Shown piece by piece: positions 43,530 through 55,030 of a stretch of 64,000 bases of DNA (position 1 is the first letter of the stretch; the number at the start of each line of letters is the position of its first letter). The stretch covers positions 4,402,001 through 4,466,000 of the forward strand of contig OX388320.1 of the NCBI GenBank assembly GCA_947579605.1, given 5' to 3'. The position numbers were made by a program, and so were the translations under genes. A model generated the notes under the pieces. That model was not told where the DNA came from and ran no database searches. It saw only the letters and a list, made by a program, of their open reading frames with translations. Source of the DNA: Athripsodes cinereus (taxonomy: Eukaryota > Arthropoda > Insecta > Trichoptera > Leptoceridae).

Positions 43530-46500
43530 ATGTCAGCTGAAATCAAATTTAATTTATCAAAGATGTCTCTTGATAAATTGTACGAAATATCTGCTAGTAT
43601 TAATGAAGCAAATTATAATGATCCAACAATAAAGACGGCTTTTTTAACACGTTACGAAGATCTTGAGAAAAATTATGAGGAATTTCTTAAGTGTTATATT
43701 TCAGTTGAAGCTGCAAAAAAGGCAGGTTATGATAAAGAAATGCATATGGCTATTTATCAGGATTATGAAGAAAAGATTTATTCTACAAAATCTGTTTATA
43801 ATAGATACTACAAACAAAATTTAGAACAGAAAGTCGATACTGATATAAAGCCAGAAATGAATTCGCATAATAGATTTCATATTCCGAACATTCAAATTCC
43901 TAGTTTTTCGGGTAAAATTACAGAGTATATCAACTTTAGAAACATTTTTAGAAGTCTCATTCATGATGATCCTACATTAAAGCCTATTCAAAAAATGCAT
44001 TATTTAATGAGCTGTCTCAAAGAGGATGCTTTACAATTGATAAGACATTTGACATTGTGTGATGAGAATTATTCAGTAGCATTCAGTATCTTGGAGAATA
44101 GATATTATAATACACGTATCATTTCTGAAAAGCATTTGGACGCATTATTATCAGTACAACTTAATGCTAAAACTACATTACGTAATTTTCTAGACATTAT
44201 CAATCAGAATGTTTTAGCATTGAAATCAATGAAGTTTAATTTTAGTGAAGAATCATTCATTTTACTACATTTAACATTGAAGAAGTTACCCATAGATTTG
44301 CGTAATAAATTTGAATTACAATATTCAAATGTTGAAATGCCTACATTTTCTCAATTGGTAGATTTTTTAGAAAAACATTGCAAAGCAAACGAGGCATGCA
44401 GTTATCAACCCAGGGAGCGTAATACATTTACGAAACATCAAGTATCAGTTGTATCGAAGACACACACCAAATGTATTTGTTGCAACGGAGAGCATTATGT
44501 GTTTGCATGTTCCACATTCAGGAATATGGACGTACATGAGAGAAATAAATTAATTAAGAAATCTAATCTTTGTTGGAACTGCTTACATCCACACAGGGTG
44601 CAACAATGCACATCTAACAAGAGATGTAAAGTGTGCAATGGGAAGCACAATAGCCTATTACACGTAGATAGAGTACATGCAAGCAGCATTGATACTTCTT
44701 CTTCTTCTCCACATAGAGAACCTGAAACTCATACAGTGACAGGTACATGTTTACAAACATCATTACAATCAACAGGCAAATTATGCAACGTCATTGTAGG
44801 TACAACCATGTTACATATTAGAGATGAACAAGGCCATTTTCATGAAATTCGGGGTTTAGTGGATCCAGGTAGTACATGTTCCATTATCTCAGAAGCGTGT
44901 GTGCAACGACTCAAATTAAAGAGAGAACGAGCAGCAATATCAATTACGGGAGTAGGTGGAGAAAATTCTCAGTATCTTAATTATCAAATCAGGTGTACAA
45001 TCAAACCTGTTCACAGTCAAGAACCACAACTTGATATTATTACATGCAGTATGAAGAGGATTACAAGGGATTTGCCATTGCAAAATATTAGTTCGGATGT
45101 TTACAATAAATTTGCTGGTCTCAATCTTGCAGACAAAGATTTTCATATCTCACGTCCTATAGACATATTATTAGGAGGAGATATTTTCAATGAGATTATG
45201 AATGGAGAAAAAATTACACTGGACTCCACATTACCATCAGCTTATTCTACAATATTTGGTTGGGTAATTATAGGGAAGCTACCTAACGATATTTCAAAAG
45301 GCAATAATCAAGTAACACATGCAGTTACATTGGATACTCTGATTCAAAACTTCTGGGAACTGGAGCAGGTTCCAGACATCACAGCAGTTAGTCCAGAAGA
45401 TGAGAAGTGTGAAGAACATTTTTCAAGATCAATATCAAGAACAAAGGAGGGTCGATTCGTGGCGCGACTACCCTTTAGGGATATTACTCCGGAACTAGGA
45501 GAAACGAAAAATCTTGCTCTTAAAAGATTTTATTCATTGGAAAATCGTCTTGAGAAGGATTCGGCTCTCAAAGTAGAATATACACAAGTTATAAATGAAT
45601 ATTTAAAGTTAAACCACATGGAAAAAGCCAACATATCTGAAATCAAATATTTTCTGCCTCACCACTGTGTTGTGAAAAATACACTTTCAACAACGTGTGT
45701 TCGAGTCGTTTTTGATGCGTCTATGAGGAGTAGTAACGGATATTCTTTAAATGACGTTATCATGGCAGGGCCGAAACTTCAAAAGAATATAGCAGATGTT
45801 CTACTAAGATTTCGTCAACATCAGGTAGCATTTATATGCGACGCACGTATGATGTTTAGGCAAATATGCATGCATCCTGATGATCGGAATTATCATGGAA
45901 TTTTCTGGAGAGATTCACCAGACAAACCATTACAAGTTTTTAGACTTACAACAGTTACATTTGGTATCACTTCGTCACCTTACCTAGCCAATAGATGTTT
46001 ATTACAGTTAGCAAGAGAAGGACAAACTTCACATCCAAATGCTAGTAGGATCATTCAAAATCAAATATACGTGGATGATTTTATCTGCGGAGCTGACAAC
46101 CTTCAACAGGTCCTTGAATACAAAACAGAATTAATAGATCTCCTAGCAAAAGCCGGCTTCGAACTACGCAAGTTCGCTAGCAACAGCAAGGAGTTTCTGT
46201 ACGATATACCTAGTGAATGCTGTCAAGAAATTCAATCCTTTGATTCAGAATGTGATATAGGTATTAAAGTATTAGGTATTCAGTGGATTCCATCAGGTGA
46301 TTACTTTAAGTATAAAGTGAATATACAAAACACGGCCATAACAAAACGAGCAATTTTATCAAACATAGCAAGGCTTTACGACCCTTGCGGATGGTTGACA
46401 CCTGTCACATTTTACGCAAAATCTATACTCCAAGAGATTTGGCTCTTAAAAATAGGTTGGGATGACATAATCTCCAATCATATTTCAGACAAATGGAAGC

Positions 46501-48623
46501 AGTTCATCTTTCAATTAGGTGAAATACAAAACATTAAAATCTACAGATGTGTAGTTTCATTGGAAAAGAATGTAGATTATCAACTGCATGGTTTTTCAGA
46601 TGCATCTGAGAAGGGTTTCGCAATAGCAATATATCTACGTTCAGAAGATCAGCAAGGAAACATAGATGTTAATTTATTAATGGGAAAGTCAAAGTTAGCA
46701 CCTGTTAAACAAAAATTATCTATTCCAAGAATGGAACTCTGCGGTGTTCACTTACTTTCAAAATCATTGAGTTATATTCAAAATATTTTTGAATTTATTC
46801 ATATTTCATCTGTATATGCGTGGTGTGATTCAAAAGTCGCACTTTCGTGGTTACGTACACCTCTTCACAAATTGAAATCATTTGAAGCCAACAGAGTATC
46901 ACAAATTCATTCTATGTGTGATATAAACATATGGAGATATATACCATCGTCTTCTAATCCGTCAGATTGTGCGTCACGCGGCTTATCACCAAGTCACTTG
47001 ATAAATCACAAACTTTGGTGGAAGCCACCAATGTTATTCAAATCTCCTTCTGAATGGCCAATAGAGAATATTACATCTAAACAAATTGTTGAAGACATTG
47101 TACCAGATACAGCATTAGTTCACATTGTAGAAAATCATACCAGTTGGGATATTTTGGAGAAGTTTAGTTCGTTTTCTAAACTTGTTAGAATAACAGCCTA
47201 TTGTATGAGATTTATTCATAACATACGAAACAAAAAGAATAAGCGATCAGGATACATAACTGCCGTTGAATGGAAGGATGCTTTAGTAAAACTCATTAAA
47301 CATGTACAATCAGTAGAATTTTCGAAGGATATCATGTTGATAAAGCGTAATATGAGTCATCGTACTACATTTTGTAAGTTAAGACCATTTCTTGATTCAA
47401 GTGGTATCATACGAATAGATGGAAGATTACATAAATCTACATTATCATACGAGGCAAAACATCCAATCGTCTTACCAAAATCTCATAATTTCACCTTGTT
47501 AATTGTTAAATATTATCACACTCTATTTTTACATGCAGGTCCATCACTAACATTGTCTAATATACGACAGAGATATTGGATTATTTCTGGACGAAGCATA
47601 GTTCGTCGAGTTATTCATCAGTGCATTAGATGTTTTCGCACAAAACCTAAGAATATAGAACCCTTGATGGCAACGTTGCCGCAAGTCAGAGTAAGTCAAG
47701 CAAGAATCTTTTTAAAAACTGGATGTGATCTAGCTGGACCTTACTTCATCAAGTCTTCTACATTACGTAATTCAAAAATACAGAAAGCGTACATATGTTT
47801 GTTTATTTGTATGGTTACAAAAGCCGTACATATTGAAATTGTTTCAGATTTATCTTCTTCAGCATTCTTAGCAGCATTAGATAGATTCATATCTAGGAGA
47901 GGACTGTGTTCAGACTTTTATTCTGATGGGGGCATGAATTTCGTAGGATTAAAAAATCATTTAAAGGAAGTTAACAAATTCTTACAAGATAATTCAACAG
48001 TAGAGAATATATCAGAATACTTAACAGAAAGACAAATAACATTCCATAGGAATCCAGCTGCAGCTCCCCACATGGGAGGACTGTGGGAACGGGCGATTTC
48101 GTCCATCAAATCTCACATGAAAAGGGTTGTTGGAGAGACAACGTTAACATTCGAGGAACTCTACACTTTAGCAACTAAGGTAGAAGCAGTTCTAAATTCA
48201 AGACCCATCTGTAACGTATCAGATAATCCCGAAGACTTGGATGTCCTAACACCAGGGCATTTCATTATAGGAGAACCTTTGTTAAACATTCCTGAAAAAT
48301 GTGTAGAAAATACTAAGACTGATTTATTGGGAAGATGGGAATTGATAAAAAAATTCAGTCAGCAAATTTGGAGACGCTGGCATATTGAATATTTACATAC
48401 TCTACATCAACGAGCAAAATGGACAGCTGATCGTATCAACGTTAAGTTAAACAACTTAGTTTTAATAAAAGATGATAATTTGCCTCCTTTACAATGGAAG
48501 TTGGCAAGAATTATAAAATTACATCCAGGAGACGACGGAGTAATTAGAGTAGTGGAGCTTCAAACAGCAAAGGGCTTCATAACAAGACCAATCGTAAAGG
48601 TCTGTCCACTACCAATAGAGTAA
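43530..48623 (+). CDS. gag-pol: BEL/Pao gag-pol polyprotein (1697 aa)
   Basis: One uninterrupted frame encodes all functions for retrotransposition by reverse transcription in cytoplasmic particles and integration. Gag (about 1-400) has the DUF1759-type segment (IPSFSGKITEYINFRNIF near 125) and three zinc-knuckle-like motifs of the form C-x2-C-x3-H-x4-C/H at about 315, 348 and 366. The aspartic protease (DUF1758-like) has VDPGS with D445. Reverse transcriptase shows VVFDAS and the catalytic YVDD at 847-850. RNase H starts near FSDAS (D1024). Integrase has a zinc-binding H/C region (HAG, CIRC) and the catalytic triad D1400, D1466, E1520, then a DUF5641-like C-terminus (WRRWHIEYL, LVLIKDD). Length is normal for BEL/Pao. 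The ATG at 43530 is chosen because it is the first in frame and gives a complete gag; upstream sequence is leader. No stop, frameshift or missing catalytic residue is seen, so the copy may be competent. Confidence 0.96.
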   Translation: MSAEIKFNLSKMSLDKLYEISASINEANYNDPTIKTAFLTRYEDLEKNYEEFLKCYISVEAAKKAGYDKEMHMAIYQDYEEKIYSTKSVYNRYYKQNLEQKVDTDIKPEMNSHNRFHIPNIQIPSFSGKITEYINFRNIFRSLIHDDPTLKPIQKMHYLMSCLKEDALQLIRHLTLCDENYSVAFSILENRYYNTRIISEKHLDALLSVQLNAKTTLRNFLDIINQNVLALKSMKFNFSEESFILLHLTLKKLPIDLRNKFELQYSNVEMPTFSQLVDFLEKHCKANEACSYQPRERNTFTKHQVSVVSKTHTKCICCNGEHYVFACSTFRNMDVHERNKLIKKSNLCWNCLHPHRVQQCTSNKRCKVCNGKHNSLLHVDRVHASSIDTSSSSPHREPETHTVTGTCLQTSLQSTGKLCNVIVGTTMLHIRDEQGHFHEIRGLVDPGSTCSIISEACVQRLKLKRERAAISITGVGGENSQYLNYQIRCTIKPVHSQEPQLDIITCSMKRITRDLPLQNISSDVYNKFAGLNLADKDFHISRPIDILLGGDIFNEIMNGEKITLDSTLPSAYSTIFGWVIIGKLPNDISKGNNQVTHAVTLDTLIQNFWELEQVPDITAVSPEDEKCEEHFSRSISRTKEGRFVARLPFRDITPELGETKNLALKRFYSLENRLEKDSALKVEYTQVINEYLKLNHMEKANISEIKYFLPHHCVVKNTLSTTCVRVVFDASMRSSNGYSLNDVIMAGPKLQKNIADVLLRFRQHQVAFICDARMMFRQICMHPDDRNYHGIFWRDSPDKPLQVFRLTTVTFGITSSPYLANRCLLQLAREGQTSHPNASRIIQNQIYVDDFICGADNLQQVLEYKTELIDLLAKAGFELRKFASNSKEFLYDIPSECCQEIQSFDSECDIGIKVLGIQWIPSGDYFKYKVNIQNTAITKRAILSNIARLYDPCGWLTPVTFYAKSILQEIWLLKIGWDDIISNHISDKWKQFIFQLGEIQNIKIYRCVVSLEKNVDYQLHGFSDASEKGFAIAIYLRSEDQQGNIDVNLLMGKSKLAPVKQKLSIPRMELCGVHLLSKSLSYIQNIFEFIHISSVYAWCDSKVALSWLRTPLHKLKSFEANRVSQIHSMCDINIWRYIPSSSNPSDCASRGLSPSHLINHKLWWKPPMLFKSPSEWPIENITSKQIVEDIVPDTALVHIVENHTSWDILEKFSSFSKLVRITAYCMRFIHNIRNKKNKRSGYITAVEWKDALVKLIKHVQSVEFSKDIMLIKRNMSHRTTFCKLRPFLDSSGIIRIDGRLHKSTLSYEAKHPIVLPKSHNFTLLIVKYYHTLFLHAGPSLTLSNIRQRYWIISGRSIVRRVIHQCIRCFRTKPKNIEPLMATLPQVRVSQARIFLKTGCDLAGPYFIKSSTLRNSKIQKAYICLFICMVTKAVHIEIVSDLSSSAFLAALDRFISRRGLCSDFYSDGGMNFVGLKNHLKEVNKFLQDNSTVENISEYLTERQITFHRNPAAAPHMGGLWERAISSIKSHMKRVVGETTLTFEELYTLATKVEAVLNSRPICNVSDNPEDLDVLTPGHFIIGEPLLNIPEKCVENTKTDLLGRWELIKKFSQQIWRRWHIEYLHTLHQRAKWTADRINVKLNNLVLIKDDNLPPLQWKLARIIKLHPGDDGVIRVVELQTAKGFITRPIVKVCPLPIE

Positions 48624-48851
48624 TAAAGTTTACATTTAGGTATAGGATAAGTTATCAACGTAGGCTAATTTTATATATACATTTATAAGTTGTCGGATAC
48701 ACATGTATCTTCCGTTTGAATTAGTTCATGTACATTATGTAGGTCTGATTGAGTAAACATACATTAGGAATTGAATTGAATCTTAAGGTTATGGTTTTCA
48801 ACCATTGAAACAGTTACAATCATTTTGATGAGATTTTCGGGGTGGTGAGGA
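48624..48851 (+). other. BEL/Pao 3' untranslated region with candidate polypurine tract
   Basis: AT-rich, ending GGGGTGGTGAGGA (48839-48851), a G-rich tract directly before the 3' LTR that could prime plus-strand synthesis. No env-like frame is present. Confidence 0.6.
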
Positions 48852-49265
48852 TGTTAGATATATTATCAATATCTAATATTTTTTTGTGTGTGTATCACTG
48901 GTGTTTATTGTGTGTGCAATCTTCTTTGCATATCCTTCCCCCACTCCCTTCCTTATACCCCAGTGTGCTCACATAATTGTTACAAAAACTCGCTCTTCTG
49001 CTGAAAACTTTGGTGATGTGCACACGCATATAATATATCAGTCATATATCAAACAGTTTCAATAGTGTAATTAAGTGATTGTGATTAATTAAAGTAATTC
49101 AATGATAATAATAATCAAAATAGTGATATTAAAACAAACAATTATATAAGGTGTTTAAGTGCAATACAAGAAAGAAAATAGAAATTTAGGGTGAGTTACA
49201 GCCTCCTATATACAGTCCTAATTTCAGTAGTGATATTTAGCCTTTTAACGGGAAAATATTCTACA
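48852..49265 (+). repeat. BEL/Pao 3' LTR
   Basis: Same ends and length as the 5' LTR, with one A-to-G difference near the 3' end. Followed by the target duplication AACCT (49266-49270). Confidence 0.96.
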
Positions 49266-49270
49266 AACCT

Positions 49271-50114
49271 CCTTTAACATTAACACTAATTTTTGTGATC
49301 AGTGAGTAGATCTTTTAAAGGCGAATAGAATAGAAATAATGAAATAAAGCACTTTTTTCACATTAGTGATTATAAGTTATGCTCGGACGCTTTCGTGAAA
49401 CTATCTCAACATTATTTTGTACCTACCTACATATTAAGTTTTATTCCTAAGTACCTTTATTTGTTTTTTCATCAATTTATTTGCCTCCAACTATAACTGT
49501 ATTTTACTATCTTCGTCTGTCATATTGCTATTTTTGTTCTTTTGTTTATTACGAAAAAGTTTTGCCGTGTAAAAGTGAAAAATAAATAAATAAAACTCGA
49601 TCATATAAGTAATCACAAATGTAGAAAATCTGTGTTTATTTTATAATTCATTTTCAAAATAATTAAATATGCTTTACGCAATGTAAACGCAAAAACCCTC
49701 TCAAAATTAGAATTGATCAATTTTTTATATTATATCTTAGCAAATACAATATTGACATTTTAATTATAAGCATTTTTTGTGGCTGATTGTTGTTTTTTAC
49801 ATAATGTGGAACTGAAAGGCTGAAACAATGTAACAAGTAGGTTTATTTTCAGACAGAAAATGTGAATATCAGTAATCGTTTTTTTTTATTTTCAATAAAT
49901 CTGATTACAATTGTAAAACGAGAATCCGTTTAATATTTTAAACTATTCTTTTGTTTATATGTACGTATTGTATATGGGTATATCTACAATAGGGTAGACA
50001 GAGAAAACTGTTTAGGTTGGATGAAGGAAGTCTTCGTTGACAGAAGTTACGAGGTGAGTAGGTGAAGTGGCGATCCATCTTGAAGTTGTGGTGTGAAGGT
50101 AGCACTGATGTGAT
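49271..50114. other. AT-rich intergenic DNA, nothing recognised
   Basis: No recognisable coding or repeat structure between the BEL/Pao element and the hAT derivative. Confidence 0.5.
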
Positions 50115-50122
50115 GTCCAGAT

Positions 50123-50683
50123 TAGGGATGTTGCGGATGCCGAGTTTTACACATCCGCAGATGTGAATGCAGATGCGGATTTTCGTAGGCTCACATCCGC
50201 GGATGCGGATGCAAATGCGAATGCGGATGTTTTAGATGTTATTGAAAAAAAGTATTTGAATTAAGAATTTGAAAAATGATATTGTAGTTATTAACATTTT
50301 TATTAATTACAATTAGTAAAAGAAGTTAAAAATAGGAGCATTATACGTAATAAAAAGTAATATTGCCGCCTTCTCTGATTCAAGGCGGTTAGCAAAGGTT
50401 CATAAATTAAACCCGTACTACTAAATAATTGTTCACCAAGAACATTGCCTACAAACACGTCGGATCTTGTCACCAATTTTTTCGTTCCCATTGGTTAATG
50501 TCAAGTGAGAACGGCACGCGCCATTTGCCGGCCCCGCCCAATTTTTTTCTTGTTGCAACTTGTCTTACACTCGCATCCGCATAATCATCCGCATTGATTA
50601 TTGCGGATGCGGATGCAGATGTCCATATACATGCGGAAGCTCCGCATTTACGGATGCGGATGCGAATATTCGCGACATCCCTG
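50123..50683 (-). mobile_element. hAT transposon deletion derivative with transposase C-terminus
   Basis: Ends TAGGGATGTTGCGG and, in reverse complement, CAGGGATGTCGCGA are flanked by the 8-bp duplication GTCCAGAT (50115-50122 and 50684-50691), diagnostic of hAT. Both subterminal regions are packed with GCGGAT hexamers in opposite orientation. On the minus strand 50303-50491 reads SDVFVGNVLGEQLF, STGLIYEPL, which resembles the hAT C-terminal dimerisation region. A 1-nt shift after LTALN moves the typical EKAAILLF continuation to the next frame. The rest of the transposase is deleted. Confidence 0.85.
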
Positions 50684-50869
50684 GTCCAGATGTGATCCGA
50701 TGGAAGTAATGTGGTGTCATCATATCTGTACCTCGTAGAGTTTTCCTTATGTAGTTGTCGGATGGTAGATATTCCATTCCCGTAACATTCATGGGTACAT
50801 ACATAACGTACAATATTGTTGACCAACAGTACGTTGTGGAAGATCATGTTAAATTAATAAAATTAAAAA

Positions 50870-50925
50870 CTTTTGTGTAGTCTCTCCGGGCTTCTGCTCT
50901 CATCATCAGACCAGCGTAAAGTGAA
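50870..50925 (-). ncRNA. Degenerate hammerhead-like motif
   Basis: The minus strand has CTGATGA (50903-50909 region) followed by TGAGAGCAGAAGC, but the GAAA box is missing (GGAGAGACTAC follows). A decayed relative of the 61.07-kb motif. Confidence 0.4.
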
Positions 50926-51127
50926 TCTTCACTCCACTTAAGATAAAAATAGTTCTTAGTAAGTAGATAGTGAACAATATTTTTTACTTATCTTTCTATA
51001 AATTTTAATTTGTCAATTTGATGAGAACGAGGACATTTTACTTTTCGTTGCTGCGAAAAAAACACCAGTAAGACCACAACTACCAGGAAATCCACCTAAA
51101 AGATGAAAGGACTGCTGGTCTTCAGTG

Positions 51128-51551
51128 CAGTGGCGTAGCTAGGGTCATCTGCGCCCGGGGACAAATTTTGCGCCCCTTCTCGGAGACCCCAAGAAATTTT
51201 TGAAATTTTACGGTTTATATGGTTCATTTTCGAAGCATGAAGAATAATATTTGAACCCGAACTGATTTTTGTTAAAAAAAACGTCATCCTGCATTGTACA
51301 TGTGTCATTTTGTTTATGAGTAGAATGGCGCCCCTTTATGCTCAATGGGGGCGCTAAAACCGTGTTTGCCAACTGGTTTGTAATGAAGATATTTATGGAG
51401 CTCCGAAATTTAATCTTGCAAACGTATTTGGGATACATTAGTTTACATCAAAATAAAATTTAAAAAATAGTTTTAATACTCATTTTGGCGCCCCCTAATG
51501 TGGCACCCGGGGACATATGTCCCCCCCTGCCCCCCCCTAGCTACGCCACTG
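51128..51551. mobile_element. hAT-type MITE (CAGTGGCGTAGCTAGGG ends)
   Basis: Begins CAGTGGCGTAGCTAGGG and ends with CCCTAGCTACGCCACTG. CTTCAGTG is present on both sides (51120-51127 and 51553-51560), with one extra A at the right junction, giving an 8-bp duplication typical of hAT. The interior is non-coding, with repeated GGCGCCCC-type blocks in opposite orientations. Confidence 0.85.
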
Positions 51552-51560
51552 ACTTCAGTG

Positions 51561-52305
51561 TCACGTTTGTATTTTCAATCCTCTTTCTAAAGAAATTGTC
51601 ATGAAAAGTAACTTGAAAGAAATTGCATCTCTGCGATATACTCTCCTCCTGTCTGTCAATCTCATTATTTAATGATAATTAATTTTTGTGTGAAGTTATC
51701 GACGTATTATATAAATAAATAAAATAATTACGACCTTACGAATGAATCTTTATTTAATATTTTTCTCCATACATTATTTTGTCCCTTTTAATTTTATTAA
51801 CGATAGAAATAAAACCTTTTTTATGACAGAATTTAAAGCGAGACATAGATATTGCATTGATATTAGATTTTTATAATCGAAAATCATTTTCTTTACCTAG
51901 GTATTAGTAGGTAAAGACATTTTAACTATACGAAAATGATTAAAACGTATTTTTTATTCGCTTTCAATTTATTAATTTAATTTGATTCATTTAAGCGCTG
52001 AACGTGATTATTTTTTTTGTTCTTCTATGTAATTTTATTTTTTTTTAACTATAAAACGTCGCTTGAAGTATTCGTTAATTATTTGTCTAATTAATAAAAG
52101 CCGAATAAAAAATAACATTTTTATTTCTATCACTCAATAACAGTGTTGCGTTTATTATTTTTTATTGATAACATAAAAAGCATTCGAGGGTTAATTAATA
52201 AACAATGCTCAGCATCAATGATTAGTTGCTTAAATAGTTTATTTTTTTCGTTAAAGTTGTGATTAAATATTAACTTTTAATTTAATGTAATATAAAACTT
52301 GATAT
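51561..52305. other. AT-rich intergenic DNA, nothing recognised
   Basis: No recognisable coding or repeat structure. Confidence 0.5.
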
Positions 52306-52309
52306 TAGT

Positions 52310-52552
52310 AGGTATTCCCACATACAGGCTCTGCCTGGTGGGATCTCATGGTAGATGATTTATGGTTATATTGTATGTATACATTTATGTATTAGAATAT
52401 TAAGTTGTAATCTCATTTTCTGATATAATTGTATGTATGTATGTATATTTAGTGTAATAGTAATATAAGTATAATAATGAAATGTATACATATGTTTGTA
52501 TTTATAATAGTACCAAGAGATAAATAAAGAAATAAATAAATAAATAAATGTA
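52310..52552 (+). mobile_element. LINE 3' end with (AAAT)n tail
   Basis: A GC-richer start (CAGGCTCTGCCTGGTGGGAT, CTCATGGTAGATGATT) leads through TGTATGTATGTATG to an (AAAT)n tail at about 52530-52548. The layout is that of a jockey/CR1-like 3' UTR. No ORF remains. Confidence 0.45.
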
Positions 52553-52554
52553 AA

Positions 52555-52980
52555 GAAAACCACCTACCTACTCATAGGAATGATTTCCTTTAGTTTATTT
52601 ATTTGAATTCAGAATTATTGTTTTGACAGTTGGTGAAATAATCTTGTTTGTAATTTTGTGTTAATTTGAAAGACAAGACTTTAATAAATTTTTGATATTT
52701 TTCAGAAAAACACAGATTGCTTTATTTCAAGTATAAACCTCCATTATAAATAAAAATAACAAAATATTGATGTAATATGTATACTAGTTTGTAAAATGTG
52801 CCAAATGACTGTTTTGTTTGGTTAATAAATTAAATTAATAAAAATAAATGCGTTTTTTCTTCGGTGTGGGGCTATTTTTCAGTCCTCAGCTCTTTAGGTC
52901 TAGAATAAACTATAATTTACTTTAAATTTACATAAAATTTACGATTTAACGACTAACGAAGCTTTAGTGCTGACTTATTA
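52555..52980. other. AT-rich intergenic DNA, nothing recognised
   Basis: No recognisable structure. Confidence 0.5.
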
Positions 52981-52985
52981 AAGAT

Positions 52986-53367
52986 TGCTACTATCCCATC
53001 ACGGCCCACAAATAGGGTGACCAACAGACAATAAACATGCAAGCTGTGTTCTCCGTGTCAACAAAAAAAAAAAAAAAAACATTCAGGATGGGTGACAAAC
53101 CTCACCGCTGAATTAAAAAAATAATAATTACAAATTTTGTTGCACAATTTAGAACAAACAATTACAGAATAATTAATTAATTGATATAAATAAATTATAT
53201 TGTGCTATGACCGAGTTTATCGTAGAAGGAATATCTTCTAACTAACCAATAACGAATTCAAGGTGTGAAATGTCTTTATTTTATCTGGCACCTGCTTTTA
53301 ACAGGACACTCGATAACTTATAGAAAAGAGTGGAAAACCAATTCTTTGTCATGTGCTCCACGTAATT
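52986..53367 (-). mobile_element. Family A SINE-like copy split by a family D LINE tail
   Basis: The 3' half (CCCATCACGGCCCACA, CAAGCTGTGTTCTCCGTG, a 17-A run, CATTCAGGATGGGTGACAAA) is at 52986-53115. The 5' half (AACAGGACACTCGATAACTT to GTGCTCCACG) is at about 53280-53367. Between them, 53120-53262 resembles family D in minus orientation (CGAGTTTATCGTAGAAGGA, TCTTCTAACTAACC). Confidence 0.65.
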
Positions 53368-53369
53368 AA

Positions 53370-54220
53370 CGATTAATGAAGTTAATTTTTGATTAACGGC
53401 AATCAAGCGTGGCTATAAAGCTAATCTAATTTTAGTCTTATACGGAAATAACAAACGCCCGCGACAGATCTGTTAAATATAATTCAATATATTGCCTCCC
53501 TTTTATTATGATATATTGTGTGTAGGTATGAAGAAGTAATTTATTTAATAAGTACCTACCTCATTATTGCTCCCTTAACAGAGACGTAGGGACTCTGGCT
53601 ATCCCCGCCGGTAATACAATTGAGGCTAATTGGTACCTAAAATAATTCTTTGATGTTGTTTTGATGTAAGGTATATGCGCTATTTTCAAATGAAACGTCC
53701 CTCGTTGCATGTTTGCAAGTTCACTGTTGTTAAACTTACTTAATAGCTTTGGACAAATATCTATGTATGAATCTATAAAGAAAGCTTTTTGTTTGCACAT
53801 CTCACTATTAAATAATATCTAGATGATCCTAACTGAGGTGAATATCCAGGCCCACTTCTCTACCATATGGTTAACAAGCACTTTGCAGTATTTCAGACAT
53901 CATGAAAATAACCATATAAGTCAGAAAAACTTATGATTGTGGGAGGTGTCTAAGGAAGAATATCTTATGGTCGTGCACCAACTAGTTGAAGTGACATGAA
54001 ACAACAGGATCTTCAGTTTCGGAGGCTCTAGCGTGGTCTAAGACAAACACAAGTGGAGAAAGATTACTCAGAAGGTCTTCTGCTGCCATCATCCTCAGAC
54101 ATGAAGAAAAGGATGAGATCGGGAGAAAAAGGTATTTAACCGATATCACGAAAAAGGACTCATATGTTTAAAGTCGAAGAATTTTGCTAGCCTAATAGTT
54201 GTTTTTTTTTTGTTGTTGTT
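53370..54220. other. Intergenic DNA, nothing recognised
   Basis: No recognisable coding or repeat structure. GC content rises slightly around 54.0-54.1 kb without a recognisable motif. Confidence 0.5.
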
Positions 54221-54224
54221 ATTT

Positions 54225-54345
54225 ATGTATTATTAATTCACTGTACAACAGTTTAATCATTAAGCAGTTGGAATTTATAAACTGTTGAATCAATGTTAAG
54301 GTGACGGGTTTACTGTGGTATTGAATATCTTCCAATTAACCCAAT
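54225..54345 (-). mobile_element. Family D LINE tail, diverged
   Basis: ATTCACTGTACAACAGTTTA, then GTGACGGGTTTACTGTGGTA and ATCTTCCAATTAACCCA follow the order of family D on the minus strand. Confidence 0.45.
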
Positions 54346-54904
54346 TATTACTTAGTGAATTAGTGGTACACTCTTGAGGACAAAAACTCGATAGTACCTA
54401 CTCGTATTCGTATAGGTTTGAACCAAACGGTGGATCATATTATTAATTGCCAATTTATGCTTGATAATCAATCATTTGGTACGAGTTATATGTTATTTAC
54501 CATAAAATAAGTGAGAATGAAATCATTTTTTTGACAGTGTTTTCAATCAGTGACGTCATGATGATATTATGTTCAGCAATATAAATTGACCTTATTGTAA
54601 GCTTATGTACGTAGAGCTTTAATAACGAGCTTTAGTTATTAATTAAAAAGAGATTAAAAACAAAGTAACTTTTTTTATTATCCTGTGTACAATGTGAAGT
54701 AATGAATATCATTATGAAAATTGATTTCAAGGTTATTTGTTGTGTAGGATACTCACTAGCAAGGGCGTGACAAGATTTTTTCTAAGGGGGGGGGGCAGCA
54801 ATTTTTGATTGAAAGAGGTAGATGTGCTGTAAGCGTTTTTATACGGAAGAACATACCTTCCACTGAAAAACCTCTGAAATTTTTATTTTTATATGTATGT
54901 CTCG

Positions 54905-55030
54905 TACTTGGGTTAGTTGGAAGACATCGCATTTTAGCGATTAACTTGTATAACGGATATTTTCTATGATAAATGTTTTAATTTGTACTATTGTAAACAA
55001 TGTACAGTGGGGAATAAAATAAATAAATAA
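54905..55030 (+). mobile_element. Family D LINE tail with (AAAT)n end
   Basis: CTTGGGTTAGTTGGAAGACA, TCGCATTTTAGCGATTAAC, then ATTGTAAACAATGTACAGTG and GGGGAATAAAATAAATAAAT. This is the clearest 3' terminus of the family, ending in a simple A-rich repeat. Confidence 0.65.

Larger units (their letters stand above)
42786..49265 (+). mobile_element. Complete BEL/Pao LTR retrotransposon
   Basis: The 6480-bp element has 414-bp LTRs with TG...CA ends, a 5-bp target duplication AACCT, one long gag-pol frame and no env-like frame. The LTRs differ at a single position (A at 43184, G at 49250), so insertion is recent by the usual reasoning that LTRs start identical. It lies 123 bp from the long-LTR element without interrupting it. 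Confidence 0.97.

Noticed and set aside
44495..45146. Minus-strand frames inside the BEL/Pao element
   Set aside because: Antisense shadows of gag and protease with no recognisable domain.
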